Part shown: in pieces, positions 17,826 to 26,353 of the stretch | Layout of the letters: each line of letters starts with the position of its first letter | Numbering within the stretch: position 1 is the stretch's first letter | Assembly: GCA_017883385.1 (NCBI GenBank) | Contig: JADGNQ010000029.1 | Location: 1 to 49,255 of the forward strand | Length of the DNA stretch: 49,255 nt | DNA from: Candidatus Sulfotelmatobacter sp. | GTDB lineage: Bacteria; Acidobacteriota; Terriglobia; Terriglobales; Acidobacteriaceae | Direction: 5' to 3' | Program-made: the position numbers and the translations under genes | Notes under the pieces: generated by a model | Database searches by the model: none | What the model was told of the DNA's origin: nothing | Seen by the model: only the letters and a program-made list of their open reading frames with translations

Positions 17826-19220
17826 TTACGTGGCGTTGGCAGCGGTTCTCATAAATCTGTCATATACCCACAGCCCGGCTGCGGTCGCCAGCCCAATCCC
17901 TGTTATCCAAAACCACATCATCGCGGGCCGGTGTTGCACTTCTCCAAAATGATGCAACAGGAATCCGCCAAACGGCCCTCCGATGAGCGATCCGATGCCG
18001 ATCGGCACGAAGGCAAATCCCATGTACGTGCCCTGCTGGCCCGGAGGCGCCAGACGCGAGATGTATTCGTAGTAGCGCGGCGCCTGGATGATCTCGCCCA
18101 GCGCCAGGAAGAACAGCGAGAACACCGCGCCCCAGATCGTTGGCCAGAACGCGAGGATCAGCCACGAGAGCGACGTAATCACGGTCCCCAAAATAACCGC
18201 GGCAAACGCCGGCACTTTGCGGGTGAGGAAATTCACCACCAGAGTCAGACAGATGACAGTCAGCCCATCGACTACCAGGATGATTTCGACGTCGGCATGA
18301 GAGTTGATGTACCCGTGGATGAATCCGGGTAAACTGATGTACTGCTGCCAGAACACGATCCAGTATCCGGTGAAAATCACGAGGAACCACATAAACCGGC
18401 TGATGCCCGCGAGCATAACCACTAGGAAGCCGATCCATATCCACCACGGGACCGCCCACTCCGGCTTGACCCACAGCGCGATGCGCAGAACCAACGCAAC
18501 CAACAATACGGGAAGGACCAGTCGGTAATTTCCCAACACAACGCAGAAGTTGCGCGCGACCGTCGCGATGGAAGGCGGGGGTGCGTCGTCGGCTTTACGC
18601 GGCTCGCGGAAGAAGAGCAGGACGACAAAGAACATCGCGAATACGCTCAGCGCTGCAACCCGGTAGACATTCTCGACGCCGAGATGGCGATGGGCCCACG
18701 ACGCAAAATAGGGCCCAGCGGCGCCGCCGATGTTGACCATCGTGTAATAAATCGAATAGCCAATCGAGCGAACATTTTCTTTGGAAGCCCGGGCCGTGGT
18801 GCCGACCACGCACGGCTTGACCAGCGAAACTCCGAGCGCCGGAAGTATGAGGATGAATCCGACAAACAGCCCAAGCGGCACCGCGTTGCGCATGGGAGCC
18901 AGCCAAGACGCTCCAATCGAACCAATCAGGAAATACGAAGCGCCGAGAATGAGATAGGCCACCGAAAGGGCGCGGCGGAATCCCAGTCGGTCGGCCGCGG
19001 CCCCGCCGAAAATCGCAAGAAACCATACCATGCCGCCGAAGATGCCCGTCAGAGTGCCGGTTTGCTCGGTGGAGAAATTCAGTTGCTCCTGCAGGTACAA
19101 AGCCAGCGAAGCGAATGCCCCGTAGTAGGCCAGCCGCTCGAAAATCTCGGTGATATTCGCAATCCAGAACGGCCGCTCAAACCCGGTGCGGATTTCTTCG
19201 AAGCGTTGAGAGAAGGTCAA
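17826..19220 (-). CDS. POT/PTR-type proton-dependent oligopeptide transporter (MFS)
   Basis: A 464-residue, roughly 12-helix membrane transporter. Near the N-terminus EIFERLAYYG matches the POT signature ExxERFxYYG with Leu for Phe; these residues couple proton and peptide binding. GGAAADRLGFRRAL is the MFS loop 2-3 motif. The start is TTG 19220 because AGGAG stands 4 bases upstream; the open frame beyond it is a palindromic repeat, not protein-like. It lies in a cluster with an OPT peptide transporter, suggesting di/tripeptide uptake, though substrate is inferred. Confidence 0.85.
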   Translation of the reverse strand: MTFSQRFEEIRTGFERPFWIANITEIFERLAYYGAFASLALYLQEQLNFSTEQTGTLTGIFGGMVWFLAIFGGAAADRLGFRRALSVAYLILGASYFLIGSIGASWLAPMRNAVPLGLFVGFILILPALGVSLVKPCVVGTTARASKENVRSIGYSIYYTMVNIGGAAGPYFASWAHRHLGVENVYRVAALSVFAMFFVVLLFFREPRKADDAPPPSIATVARNFCVVLGNYRLVLPVLLVALVLRIALWVKPEWAVPWWIWIGFLVVMLAGISRFMWFLVIFTGYWIVFWQQYISLPGFIHGYINSHADVEIILVVDGLTVICLTLVVNFLTRKVPAFAAVILGTVITSLSWLILAFWPTIWGAVFSLFFLALGEIIQAPRYYEYISRLAPPGQQGTYMGFAFVPIGIGSLIGGPFGGFLLHHFGEVQHRPAMMWFWITGIGLATAAGLWVYDRFMRTAANAT

Positions 19221-19242
19221 AGTGGCTCCTGTGGTTGTGTGG

Positions 19243-19262
19243 CGCGGGCACTCTTGCCCGCG
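19243..19262. repeat. Short palindromic repeat (CGCGGGCA-CTCT-TGCCCGCG)
   Basis: A perfect 8-bp stem with a 4-base loop lies between the DUF167 and transporter genes. Similar short hairpins are scattered in acidobacterial genomes. It makes the transporter frame look falsely longer at its N-terminus. Confidence 0.6.
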
Positions 19263-19290
19263 GCTGCCGGCACGACCTGGCGTCATACGC

Positions 19291-19578
19291 TCATTCGCTC
19301 AATCGATCGCGAACGTACTGCCCGGTTACTCCCGCCACGCGGATGACTTTATTCCGGCTGGTCTGACCGGAGGCAATGGTAACGGAAGATCGCGGCACCT
19401 TCAAAAGCCTTGCGAAGAATTCGATGCAGGCTTCGTTAGCCCGGCCTTCGACGGGAGGCGTGGTCAACGAGAGTTTGAGCGCGTCGCCGAGTTCGCCAGT
19501 GATGGCGTTTTTCTTCGCCCGCGGATGGACTTTAACGGAAAACGTAACTCCGCCGCCCCACTCCTGAAGAGGGATCAT
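19291..19578 (-). CDS. DUF167 (YggU) family protein
   Basis: A 95-residue protein of the DUF167/YggU family, a small alpha/beta fold of unclear function. The FSVKVHPRAKKNAI start, LKLSLTTPPVEGRANEACIEFFA (shown as motif PPVEGRAN at about 46-53) and SGQTSRNKVIRV are diagnostic. ATG 19578 is chosen since sequence upstream is a repeat array. DUF167 next to yggS is a common pairing in bacteria. Confidence 0.92.
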   Translation of the reverse strand: MIPLQEWGGGVTFSVKVHPRAKKNAITGELGDALKLSLTTPPVEGRANEACIEFFARLLKVPRSSVTIASGQTSRNKVIRVAGVTGQYVRDRLSE

Positions 19579-19579
19579 C

Positions 19580-19616
19580 CGTGTTCCCCTGTGTCCCCTG
19601 TGTGCTCTGTGGTTAA
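19580..19616. repeat. Period-9 array between yggS and DUF167 (array E)
   Basis: CTGTG recurs at 19589, 19598 and 19607, preceded by a CGTG variant at 19580, giving four 9-base units such as TGTGTCCCC. A single arm only. It begins one base before the DUF167 start codon on the minus strand and touches the yggS stop at 19613, so it fills the whole gap. Confidence 0.72.
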
Positions 19617-20317
19617 GGTTTTGCTCTTGCTCCGAAAATCGCGGTGCCCACCCGAACGCAAGTCGACCCTTCCTCGATCGCCACCTCGAAGTCGTGCGAC
19701 ATGCCCATCGAAAGCACGCCCATATCGATGCCCGGAAGCTTGCGCGCGGCGATCGCATCGCGCAACGTGCGCAGCTTGCGGAAGTAGGGCCGTGCCTCTT
19801 CGGGATCGTCGGTGAAGGGAGGCACGGTCATCAGCCCGCGAATTTCTAATGCCTCGAAGCTCGTCGCGCCCAGCAGCAAGGCTTCCAGTTCTCTAGAATT
19901 CGGTGCAACTCCGCTCTTGGCCGCCTCGCCACCGACATTGATTTCGATCAGCACAGACAGCTTCTTGCCCAGTGCGCGAGCAGCCGCGTCCAGTTTCTCC
20001 GCGAGCTTCACAGAGTCGACCGAGTCCACAGCGCCGAACAGTTCTGCGGCCTTGCCCGCCTTGTTCGTCTGCAAGTGCCCGATCATATGCCACTCAGAGC
20101 CAGCCAAATCGGCCAGCGCGCCCGCCTTCCCGGCAAACTCCTGCACACGGTTTTCTCCGAACAGACGCAGTCCGGCGGCATGGGCCTCGCGAATGCTCTC
20201 TGGAGGGTGAGTCTTCGTCACTGCCATCAGCGTAATGTCTGCGGCTGAGCGTCGAGCCCGCTGGGCGGCAACATCGATGCGTTCGCGGATCGCCGCAATG
20301 TTTTCAGAAATCGACAT
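19613..20317 (-). CDS. YggS-type pyridoxal phosphate homeostasis protein
   Basis: A 234-residue PLP-binding protein of the YggS/PROSC family (alanine racemase N-terminal fold), which buffers pyridoxal phosphate and affects amino-acid balance. The PLP lysine is in LMAVTKTHP (about residue 36). [39 protein letters not shown] and [15 protein letters not shown] are all conserved, so the protein is complete. ATG 20317 is the natural start; the frame upstream belongs to a repeat array. Followed by DUF167. Confidence 0.95.
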   Translation of the reverse strand: MSISENIAAIRERIDVAAQRARRSAADITLMAVTKTHPPESIREAHAAGLRLFGENRVQEFAGKAGALADLAGSEWHMIGHLQTNKAGKAAELFGAVDSVDSVKLAEKLDAAARALGKKLSVLIEINVGGEAAKSGVAPNSRELEALLLGATSFEALEIRGLMTVPPFTDDPEEARPYFRKLRTLRDAIAARKLPGIDMGVLSMGMSHDFEVAIEEGSTCVRVGTAIFGARAKP

Positions 20318-20330
20318 AAGAGCACTAAAC

Positions 20331-20396
20331 CACGAAGGACACGAAGTTGCACGAAGGTTCCCAAGATTTCCTTCGTGCTCCCTCGTGTCCTTCGTG
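20331..20396. repeat. Mirrored 9/10-base inverted array between OPT and yggS (array F)
   Basis: Left arm: CACGAAG at 20331, 20340 and 20350. Right arm: CTTCGTG or CCTCGTG at 20371, 20381 and 20390. The spacings (9,10 and 10,9) are mirror images, so the arms pair over their whole length. The core reads AAGGTTCCCAAG and again contains GGTTC. Confidence 0.82.
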
Positions 20397-20405
20397 GTCA
20401 AAAAT

Positions 20406-22472
20406 CTACATGATTGCTGTCGGCGGCGCCGGATCTTCCGGACGTCCGCAACTGGCCAGCGGCAAACGGATCATGACGATCGCCAGCACGGCAAGCGCAC
20501 CCAGCGCGAGCAAAAACGGCGGCGTCCACTTGAAAAGCGCGACATCGTGGCCCGACCCCACCAGTCCCGCGATGACCAACCCGCAAAGGGCTTCGCCAGC
20601 GATCATGCCGGAGGCCGTCAGTACACCCGCGTTGTCCACGCGTGCTTTCTGCGCATCGTTGAAGCCGCGGCGGTCGCGCAATGTGTCAGTGATCCACCGG
20701 ATCACGCCGCCCACGAAGATTGCGAACGTTGTCCCCAGCGGCAGGTACATGCCTACAGCGAACAGCATCACGCTCTTCACTTCGATCATGATCATCCCCA
20801 GGCCCAGCAGGATGCCGACAATCACCAGCGGCCACGCCATATCCCCGCCGACAATTCCTTTCGACAGCATGGCCATCAAACCTGCTTGTGGAGCCGGGAG
20901 TGCTGGGCTTCCGAAGTGGTACGCCTTGGCCAGAATTGCGATCGGGAAGAAAAGAACAAGCGACGCTACAACGATGCCAAAGAGGTCACCAATCTGCATT
21001 TTCGCGGGCGTGCCGCCGAGGATGTGTCCGACTTTCAAATCCTGCAACATCTCACCTGCTACAGCGGACGAGACGCACACCACTGCGGCGACTCCAAGCA
21101 CCGCTGCCACTCCACCCGTTCCCTTCACGCCCATCGCAACCATGAGCAGCGCGGCGATCACCAGCGTGCACAACGTGAGTCCAGAGACTGGATTGTTCGA
21201 TGATCCGATCATTCCAACCAGGTTGCCGGAAACCGCGGCGAAGAAGAATCCGACGATGATCATCACGCCCGCTGCCACGAGCGAACCAGAGAGTACTTGC
21301 GAACTCGTGAGAGTTCCGGCTCCGCTGATGAAATAGTGATAGAGCAGAATCATGGCGATGAAAACGACGCCGATACCGGCAAAGATTACCTTGGCGGGCA
21401 AATCCCGTTCAGTGCGGTTGGTCGCGACTTGCGCTGCCGCGGACTTTTTCAAATCAGAAACGGCACGGCCCATGCCCAGCGCCAACTGCTTGCGCATCTT
21501 GAACAGAGTGTAAGAAGCGCCGACCAACATGCCGCCCACGGCGATGGGGCGTACGACTGAGAAATAAATCGCTCCGGCCAGCAAAGTCCACGAAATCGTC
21601 TGACCGGCCGGTTGCGCCGCCTGGATGTAAGGACCGATCGTAAAGGTTAGGAGCGGAACCAGCAGTCCCCAGGCCAGCACGCCGCCCGCGAAGTTCAAAG
21701 CAGCCAGTCTTGGTCCAATGATGTAGCCCACTCCGAGGTATGCGGGGCTGACGTCGGGTGCCGTGAAAAGCGTTGTACCCCCGGTGATAGTCGTCGCCAC
21801 ATTGGGATTCGTGCTGGTGCGCAGCAGCAACTTCTTGCCGAGATTGCCAATCATCACGGGAAAAGTGTTATTAGGATTGAACACGTTCACTGCACCCAGC
21901 AGATACATGAAGCTGCCGAATCCCATGTTCGCGAACAAAATCTTGGCCGCCGTCGATCCCTGCTGGCCAGCCTTGTGAATCTCCGACGCAGCCACGGACT
22001 CGGGGTAGGGAAGGTCGGGATCCTCGACCATCACGCGGCGCAGCAGCGTGACGAACAGGATGCCCAGCGTGCCGCCAATCATCATCAGGGCTACCGACTT
22101 CCAGTATTCGGGTGTCCTGAAATCCGGCGTCAGCGCTGGCCACAGGTCTGCCATCACAAACGCAGGGATGGTGAAAATCGCGCCTGCCGCCACCGACTCG
22201 CCAATCGAACCCACGGTTCGCGCGATGTTCTCTTCGAGCAGCGAGCCTTTCATCAGCCGCAGCAACGCCATTCCAATCACCGCCGCGGGATACGTCGCAG
22301 CAATCGTCATCCCCGCCTTGAGGCCAAGATAGGCGTTTGCAGACCCAAGCAATGCCGTTAGGAACAAGCCGATCAGCACGGCGCGGAAGGTAAACTCCTT
22401 CATCTCCATGGTTTCGGGAACATACGGCGCGTGCTTCTTCTTGCCAGGAAGGTCGACTGCTGGAGTGTTCAT
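20406..22472 (-). CDS. OPT family oligopeptide transporter
   Basis: A 688-residue membrane protein of the OPT family, proton-coupled importers of peptides or metal chelates. About 14-16 hydrophobic helices are visible. The N-terminal MKEFTFRAVLIGLFL and SANAYLGLKAGMTIAATYPAAVIG (motif AYLGLKAGMT at about 47-56) are typical, as are the conserved SIGESVAAGAIFT and FVGGVIRW. A short hydrophilic start precedes the first helix. It heads the minus-strand cluster with yggS, DUF167, POT transporter and alkD. Substrate is not deducible. Confidence 0.92.
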   Translation of the reverse strand: MNTPAVDLPGKKKHAPYVPETMEMKEFTFRAVLIGLFLTALLGSANAYLGLKAGMTIAATYPAAVIGMALLRLMKGSLLEENIARTVGSIGESVAAGAIFTIPAFVMADLWPALTPDFRTPEYWKSVALMMIGGTLGILFVTLLRRVMVEDPDLPYPESVAASEIHKAGQQGSTAAKILFANMGFGSFMYLLGAVNVFNPNNTFPVMIGNLGKKLLLRTSTNPNVATTITGGTTLFTAPDVSPAYLGVGYIIGPRLAALNFAGGVLAWGLLVPLLTFTIGPYIQAAQPAGQTISWTLLAGAIYFSVVRPIAVGGMLVGASYTLFKMRKQLALGMGRAVSDLKKSAAAQVATNRTERDLPAKVIFAGIGVVFIAMILLYHYFISGAGTLTSSQVLSGSLVAAGVMIIVGFFFAAVSGNLVGMIGSSNNPVSGLTLCTLVIAALLMVAMGVKGTGGVAAVLGVAAVVCVSSAVAGEMLQDLKVGHILGGTPAKMQIGDLFGIVVASLVLFFPIAILAKAYHFGSPALPAPQAGLMAMLSKGIVGGDMAWPLVIVGILLGLGMIMIEVKSVMLFAVGMYLPLGTTFAIFVGGVIRWITDTLRDRRGFNDAQKARVDNAGVLTASGMIAGEALCGLVIAGLVGSGHDVALFKWTPPFLLALGALAVLAIVMIRLPLASCGRPEDPAPPTAIM

Positions 22473-22611
22473 AGGTGGAGTCCTTGTATGACGTGGGATG
22501 GAGGCAAGTTCGTGGGCGTTGCCTTGTCGAACGGATTCAAAAGACCGGAACGGCGCACGTTAGCACGCGGCGAGCCCGCATGACAAGTGCAGTAAGGAAT
22601 GAAAACACTTG

Positions 22612-22662
22612 TGTGGGGACAGCCGCCCCCGGCTGTCCGGTCGAGCGCAGCTCGACGGTTCG
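22612..22662. repeat. Double-hairpin repeat, copy 1
   Basis: Starts with TGTGGGGAC, then stem GGACAGCCG-CCCC-CGGCTGTCC, then a second stem TCGAGC-GC-AGCTCGA. Closely related copies are at 28312-28357 (inside the S9 peptidase gene) and 30308-30353. The conserved lead-in and double stem define one element. Confidence 0.85.
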
Positions 22663-22672
22663 GCTCGAGGTG

Positions 22673-23950
22673 TTACCCATGTCCGCCCCGTTCGGCAATC
22701 AGCCGCATCGCAGGCTTGCTGACCCACGTGTGACAGTGCGAGCCCGGGTTGTAGAAGCGCTCGCCCCAGGCCAGGGGCGTGACGTCGCGATATTCGTGCA
22801 TGGACTCGTCCGGGACGAAGCGCAGCCGCTTACGCAACGAAGCCCGAGCATTGGGATCAGCGCCGTGGTCCAGGAGCAGACGGGCTAAGGAAGCGTCCCC
22901 CTGCAGACCGCAGCTGTAAGCCTGCGACACCACGCACCCGAACAGGGGCGTGTGCCCGCCGAAGCCGTCGGCGTCGACCTCTGCTTTCGCGTTGACGTCG
23001 GCGCCATGCTCGATCAACCAGCGGGCAATCTCGGTCTCGTCGAAATCGATGCAAATGTGTAGCAGAGTCGTGCCCGCCAGCGGCGTGCCGTGCAGCGCGA
23101 GAGAGTGGTCGGCATGGCACCCCAGTTCGGGTGGATAAATCTCTTCGTGCGAAAAGGTTCGACTCAGGAGTTGAGGGTCGCGACGCAGATGTGCTTCGAG
23201 CAAATCAATCCGGCCGCGATGCACCGCCATCGGTGGAGTATCGGGCAGTTCGATGCCTCGTCTCGCGACCAGGTCGAGGCAGCCATGTTTCCCCTTCGGA
23301 CCGCGACAATAAGTTTGAAGAATCAAGGCCACGGGCGCCAGGCGGTCGCCGTGTTCGTCTGCAAGATCAGCGCCAAGTTCGAACAAGAGCGCGAGCCCGG
23401 CATCGTTAAGCGTCTCGCATGGGCCCATCACCAGGCCCGGCGCGACACGGGCTCCCATGGCGTGAAGCCGGCGCGCCGTTTCGATCTGGCCCTGCAGGCA
23501 GGCCCGGTCGAAGGCATGCTGCAAATCAAGAGCCCCCATCTCGCGCAGCATCGCGATGATCCCATCCTGTCCGACGTTCGCTGCGTACGACATGGGCGGG
23601 CCCCAGTTGCTGTCGGGCAGTCCTCGCGCGGCTTCGTGCAGAAGCTGCGGATTCTTCATTACCAGCTTGCGTACCGCCTCAACATCGCCGCGCCAAATCG
23701 CGTCAGTCATGCGGCAGGCGCTGACCAGCCGCGACCAATTGGGCAACCCATAACTGCGGGCCAGCGCCAGTTGCGCGTCGGCGAGTTTCGCGACTGCGGG
23801 CTCGACTCGTTTCGGGTGGTGTTTATGCAAATCGGCAACCGCCGCCGCATCGCCCTGCCGGACGGCGCGCAACAAATCTTTAGCCTGGTGCTTCAGTTGA
23901 TCGAGGTTGGGGCGAACAGGAAAGTGACGATCGTGAAACTGCTTGGCCAT
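22673..23950 (-). CDS. Ankyrin repeat protein
   Basis: A 425-residue protein. The first 85 residues are helical and basic, with a recurring motif in this type of protein (RPNLDQLKHQAKDLL; SYGLPNWSRLV). Then several degenerate ankyrin-like repeats follow (about 85-385), with clear ones at TLLHICIDFDETEIARWLIEHGADVN and TPLFGC...LARLLLDHGADPNAR (motifs HGADVN and HGADPN at about 300-390). No signal peptide, so likely cytoplasmic; ankyrin repeats mediate protein contacts. No neighbouring gene indicates a partner. A start ATG at 23950 with GGAGG upstream is well supported. Confidence 0.82.
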   Translation of the reverse strand: MAKQFHDRHFPVRPNLDQLKHQAKDLLRAVRQGDAAAVADLHKHHPKRVEPAVAKLADAQLALARSYGLPNWSRLVSACRMTDAIWRGDVEAVRKLVMKNPQLLHEAARGLPDSNWGPPMSYAANVGQDGIIAMLREMGALDLQHAFDRACLQGQIETARRLHAMGARVAPGLVMGPCETLNDAGLALLFELGADLADEHGDRLAPVALILQTYCRGPKGKHGCLDLVARRGIELPDTPPMAVHRGRIDLLEAHLRRDPQLLSRTFSHEEIYPPELGCHADHSLALHGTPLAGTTLLHICIDFDETEIARWLIEHGADVNAKAEVDADGFGGHTPLFGCVVSQAYSCGLQGDASLARLLLDHGADPNARASLRKRLRFVPDESMHEYRDVTPLAWGERFYNPGSHCHTWVSKPAMRLIAERGGHG

Positions 23951-24244
23951 AACGGACCTCCTTCGTGGTCGTGCCCGGGGTCCGCTGCACGGGCGAAAAG
24001 GAGGTTCGTAAAGAACCCTGAATTAGAGACTTCCCTCAGGTGGACTCGGTCCTCTCCGCGGACGGGCGGCGTCCTGTACGCCGGGGCCAGTATATCGCGT
24101 GGGTCAAGACCTCCGCTGCCCCTCAGACCGCGGACGTCCGACGCCTGGCGGTCCACCGCCCCCCCAACCACCCCGCCTGGGTGTAGAATGGACCCAATTG
24201 GTCGACCCGCCCCTTCGTAGTCCAGCTTTCCGAGGTGCAGTGTG

Positions 24245-24505
24245 ATGAGCGACTCCCCTGATCGTCCTTTGATTCCGCCGTATCGTTGCCAGGATTGTGG
24301 TAGCGAAACCGGCTTCCGCTCGCGGCGCCGTACGTTGACCGAACGCTTCATTCTCCCCCTGTTATTCCTGCAGCCCGTGCGCTGCGGAGAATGCTTCCGG
24401 CGGGACTATCGGCTGATTTTCACCCCGGTGCGCGACCGGTTGTCCGACACATCCAGGATCTTTCCGGGAAAACCACCGGCTACGTCCAACCGCAACGTTG
24501 CCTAG
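24245..24505 (+). CDS. Small zinc-ribbon protein, unknown
   Basis: An 86-residue protein with two CxxC pairs, CQDCG (about 15-19) and CGEC (about 47-50), spaced as in a zinc ribbon. The middle is basic and hydrophobic (RRTLTERFILPLLFLQPVRC). Function unknown; conserved-looking small proteins of this kind are seen in acidobacteria. ATG 24245 or GTG 24242 could be used. The stop codon overlaps the candidate promoter of comF. Confidence 0.65.
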   Translation: MSDSPDRPLIPPYRCQDCGSETGFRSRRRTLTERFILPLLFLQPVRCGECFRRDYRLIFTPVRDRLSDTSRIFPGKPPATSNRNVA

Positions 24506-24527
24506 CGGCGGTGATCGCCGTTATACT
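24498..24527 (+). promoter_or_regulatory. Candidate promoter of comF
   Basis: TTGCCT (24498-24503) and TATACT (24522-24527) with an 18-base spacer form a plausible sigma-70 promoter at the end of the zinc-ribbon gene. The transcript would begin near 24534. Confidence 0.4.
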
Positions 24528-24655
24528 GCGATAGTAGTGAGTAAAGATGGCCCGCGGCTGCGTCCGGGCGCGGGAGTACCGAGGAGGCTGTCTTCAGCAG
24601 TAGTGAGGACCGAATCCGGGCTAACCGAGCCAGTGTTGCAGTAGTAGGGACTTCT

Positions 24656-25552
24656 ATTGTTCCTCAGAAGACCTTACCTGCCGTTGCAGGAGCTTGGGCG
24701 AGCCGGGCTGCCGAGAGTCTCTTCTCTGTTCTGTTTCCCTCCGACTGTCGCATTTGCAGCACACACCTGCTGAACATTTCCCGGCTTCCGGTGTGTCCCG
24801 CCTGCCTGGCTCAGATCCACCCCATTCTCGGAAAGGTGTGCTCGGTGTGCGGAGAGCGCGTTCTGTCTTCCTACGCACTCAGCGATCCTGACGGCCTGAC
24901 CCGTTGTCCGGTTTGCCGCCGCGTCGAGCGCCCGTTTGGCCGCGCGGTCGCGTATGGCAGCTATGACGGCGGACTGCGCGAACTGGTTCATCTGCTGAAG
25001 TACAACGGCGTGCGCCCAGCGGCCAATGTTCTGGGACGCATGCCGGCCGAAGCGACTGGAACGCTGGAGTCTGCATTTGAACAGGCCCATATCGTGGTGA
25101 TTCCCGTGCCGCTCTTCAAGACCCGGCGCCGGCAGCGCGGCTTCAACCAGGCGGAACTGATTGCGCGAGCGGCGCTGAAGTTTCATCCTGCGGGTGAACG
25201 CCTGCAGCTTCGCGCCGACACTCTATTGCGCACGCGCGACACGCATTCGCAGATCGGCCTGACCAGCCACCAGCGGCGCGAGAATATGCGGGGAGCCTTT
25301 GCCGTCACGCGTGCCGCGGAAGTCACTGGCCGCGAAGTGCTCCTCGTGGATGATGTCTACACCACAGGCACCACCGTGTCGGAATGCGCGCGTGTGCTGC
25401 TCCGCGCCGGAGCCGCGCGGGTATGGGTCGCAACTGTAGCGCGCACCCTGAAACTGGCATCTAAGTACGCTGAAATTGCGCCGGATGAAGGTGTGCTCGA
25501 CGAAGCGGCTGGGGAGCGGGAAATTCCGATGGCGAAAGCTGTGGGAAGCTGA
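24656..25552 (+). CDS. comF: ComF family protein (phosphoribosyltransferase fold), start uncertain
   Basis: ComF-type protein combining an N-terminal zinc ribbon and a phosphoribosyltransferase-fold domain; linked to DNA uptake in transformable bacteria. Zinc pairs are CRIC (24746), CPAC (24794), CSVC (24842) and CPVC. The PRPP-binding loop is LLVDDVYTTGTT (near 25350) and FNQAELIA is the other family motif. The only ATG/GTG/TTG start in this frame is GTG 24791, which would delete the first zinc knuckle (CRIC). The frame is open back to 24545, so translation probably starts upstream, perhaps at ATT 24656 (GGGA 6 bases before). Stop and function are secure, start is not. Confidence 0.8.
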   Translation: MVPQKTLPAVAGAWASRAAESLFSVLFPSDCRICSTHLLNISRLPVCPACLAQIHPILGKVCSVCGERVLSSYALSDPDGLTRCPVCRRVERPFGRAVAYGSYDGGLRELVHLLKYNGVRPAANVLGRMPAEATGTLESAFEQAHIVVIPVPLFKTRRRQRGFNQAELIARAALKFHPAGERLQLRADTLLRTRDTHSQIGLTSHQRRENMRGAFAVTRAAEVTGREVLLVDDVYTTGTTVSECARVLLRAGAARVWVATVARTLKLASKYAEIAPDEGVLDEAAGEREIPMAKAVGS

Positions 25553-25562
25553 GAGAACGCAG

Positions 25563-25644
25563 GTTTCAAAGTTTCAGTGTTTCAAGGTTTCGAGGTGGAA
25601 CCGGACCGGCGAGACATTGAAACCTTGAAGCTTTGAAACATTGA
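25563..25644. repeat. Period-8 inverted array between comF and the HNH gene (array G)
   Basis: Left arm: GTTTC at 25563, 25571, 25579 and 25587. Right arm: TTGA at 25617, 25625, 25633 and 25641 (TTGAAACC-like units). Exact 8-base steps; the arms are reverse complements. Core GTGGAACCGG reads as CCGGTTCCAC on the other strand. It belongs to the same sequence family as arrays H and I. Confidence 0.88.
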
Positions 25645-25656
25645 AACGTACACTTT

Positions 25657-26265
25657 ATGTCACCCAGGATGGAACACGATGCAGGACCAACATCCCGGCT
25701 TGCCGCCGGTTTGTTCTTGCCGGCGGCTGCGCACCGCGCCGGTGATGGCCATGCTCTGCTCGCGCCCGTCCTCGTCCTGAACGCGTCCTACGAACCGATC
25801 AACGTCTGCGCCGCGCGCCGCGCGCTCGTTTTGGTGCTCAAGGGCGTGGCCATGACGGAAGAGGAAAACGGACACTTCCTGCACTCGGCCCGCGTCGCCA
25901 TGCGCGTTCCGTCAGTGATCCGGTTGCTGGAGTACCGCCGCATCCCGCACCAGAGCCGCGCGCTTTCGCGCAAGAACATCCTGCTGCGCGACCGCAACAC
26001 CTGCCAGTACTGCGCCACGGTGCTGCCTTCGAGCGAGTTGACGCTCGACCATGTGATCCCGCGCTCCCGCGGAGGCTCGTCCACCTGGGAGAATCTGGTC
26101 GCCTGCTGCCACTCTTGCAACCGCCGCAAGGGCAATCAGACGCCGATCGAAGCCGGCATGAAGCTGATGCGCGAGCCCCGCGCCTTCAACCTGCACACCA
26201 GCCGACACATCATGCGGCTAATGGGACGCAGCGACGATAAGTGGCGCAAGTATTTGTTCTATTAA
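25657..26265 (+). CDS. HNH endonuclease
   Basis: A 202-residue protein with a C-terminal HNH nuclease domain (about 105-165). The catalytic core is DRNTCQYCA...[13 protein letters not shown]...[16 protein letters not shown]: the zinc pairs CxxC (QYC and HSC) and the His of LDHVIP match the HNH_5 type. Residues 35-100 form a small domain common to this HNH group ([15 protein letters not shown]). Such proteins are usually single chromosomal genes of uncertain role; no methylase partner is nearby, so restriction activity is not indicated. The gene lies between two period-8 arrays. Confidence 0.9.
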   Translation: MSPRMEHDAGPTSRLAAGLFLPAAAHRAGDGHALLAPVLVLNASYEPINVCAARRALVLVLKGVAMTEEENGHFLHSARVAMRVPSVIRLLEYRRIPHQSRALSRKNILLRDRNTCQYCATVLPSSELTLDHVIPRSRGGSSTWENLVACCHSCNRRKGNQTPIEAGMKLMREPRAFNLHTSRHIMRLMGRSDDKWRKYLFY

Positions 26266-26266
26266 G

Positions 26267-26341
26267 GTTTCAGAGTTTCAAAGTGGAACCCCGTTCTGAA
26301 GTTTCTTGCCTTGAAACCTTGAAACTTTGCAACGCTGAAAC
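26267..26341. repeat. Period-8 inverted array between HNH and four-helix-bundle genes (array H)
   Basis: Left arm: GTTTC at 26267 and 26275, then GTGG in phase at 26283. Right arm: TTGA/TTGC/CTGA at 26311, 26319, 26327 and 26335. Core TGGAACCCCGTT reads as AACGGGGTTCCA on the other strand. It starts one base after the HNH stop codon and ends 13 bases before the next gene. Confidence 0.88.
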
Positions 26342-26353
26342 CTAGACTCGAGT

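Noticed and set aside
19221..19286. N-terminal extension of the POT transporter
   Set aside because: It translates a palindromic repeat; AGGAG before TTG 19220 marks the true start.
23090..24220. Long plus-strand open frame opposite the ankyrin gene
   Set aside because: It is antisense to a well-supported gene with a ribosome binding site; its protein is Arg-rich and shows no family.
25657..26265. Restriction system around the HNH nuclease
   Set aside because: No methylase or specificity gene is nearby, and this HNH type is a common solitary gene.
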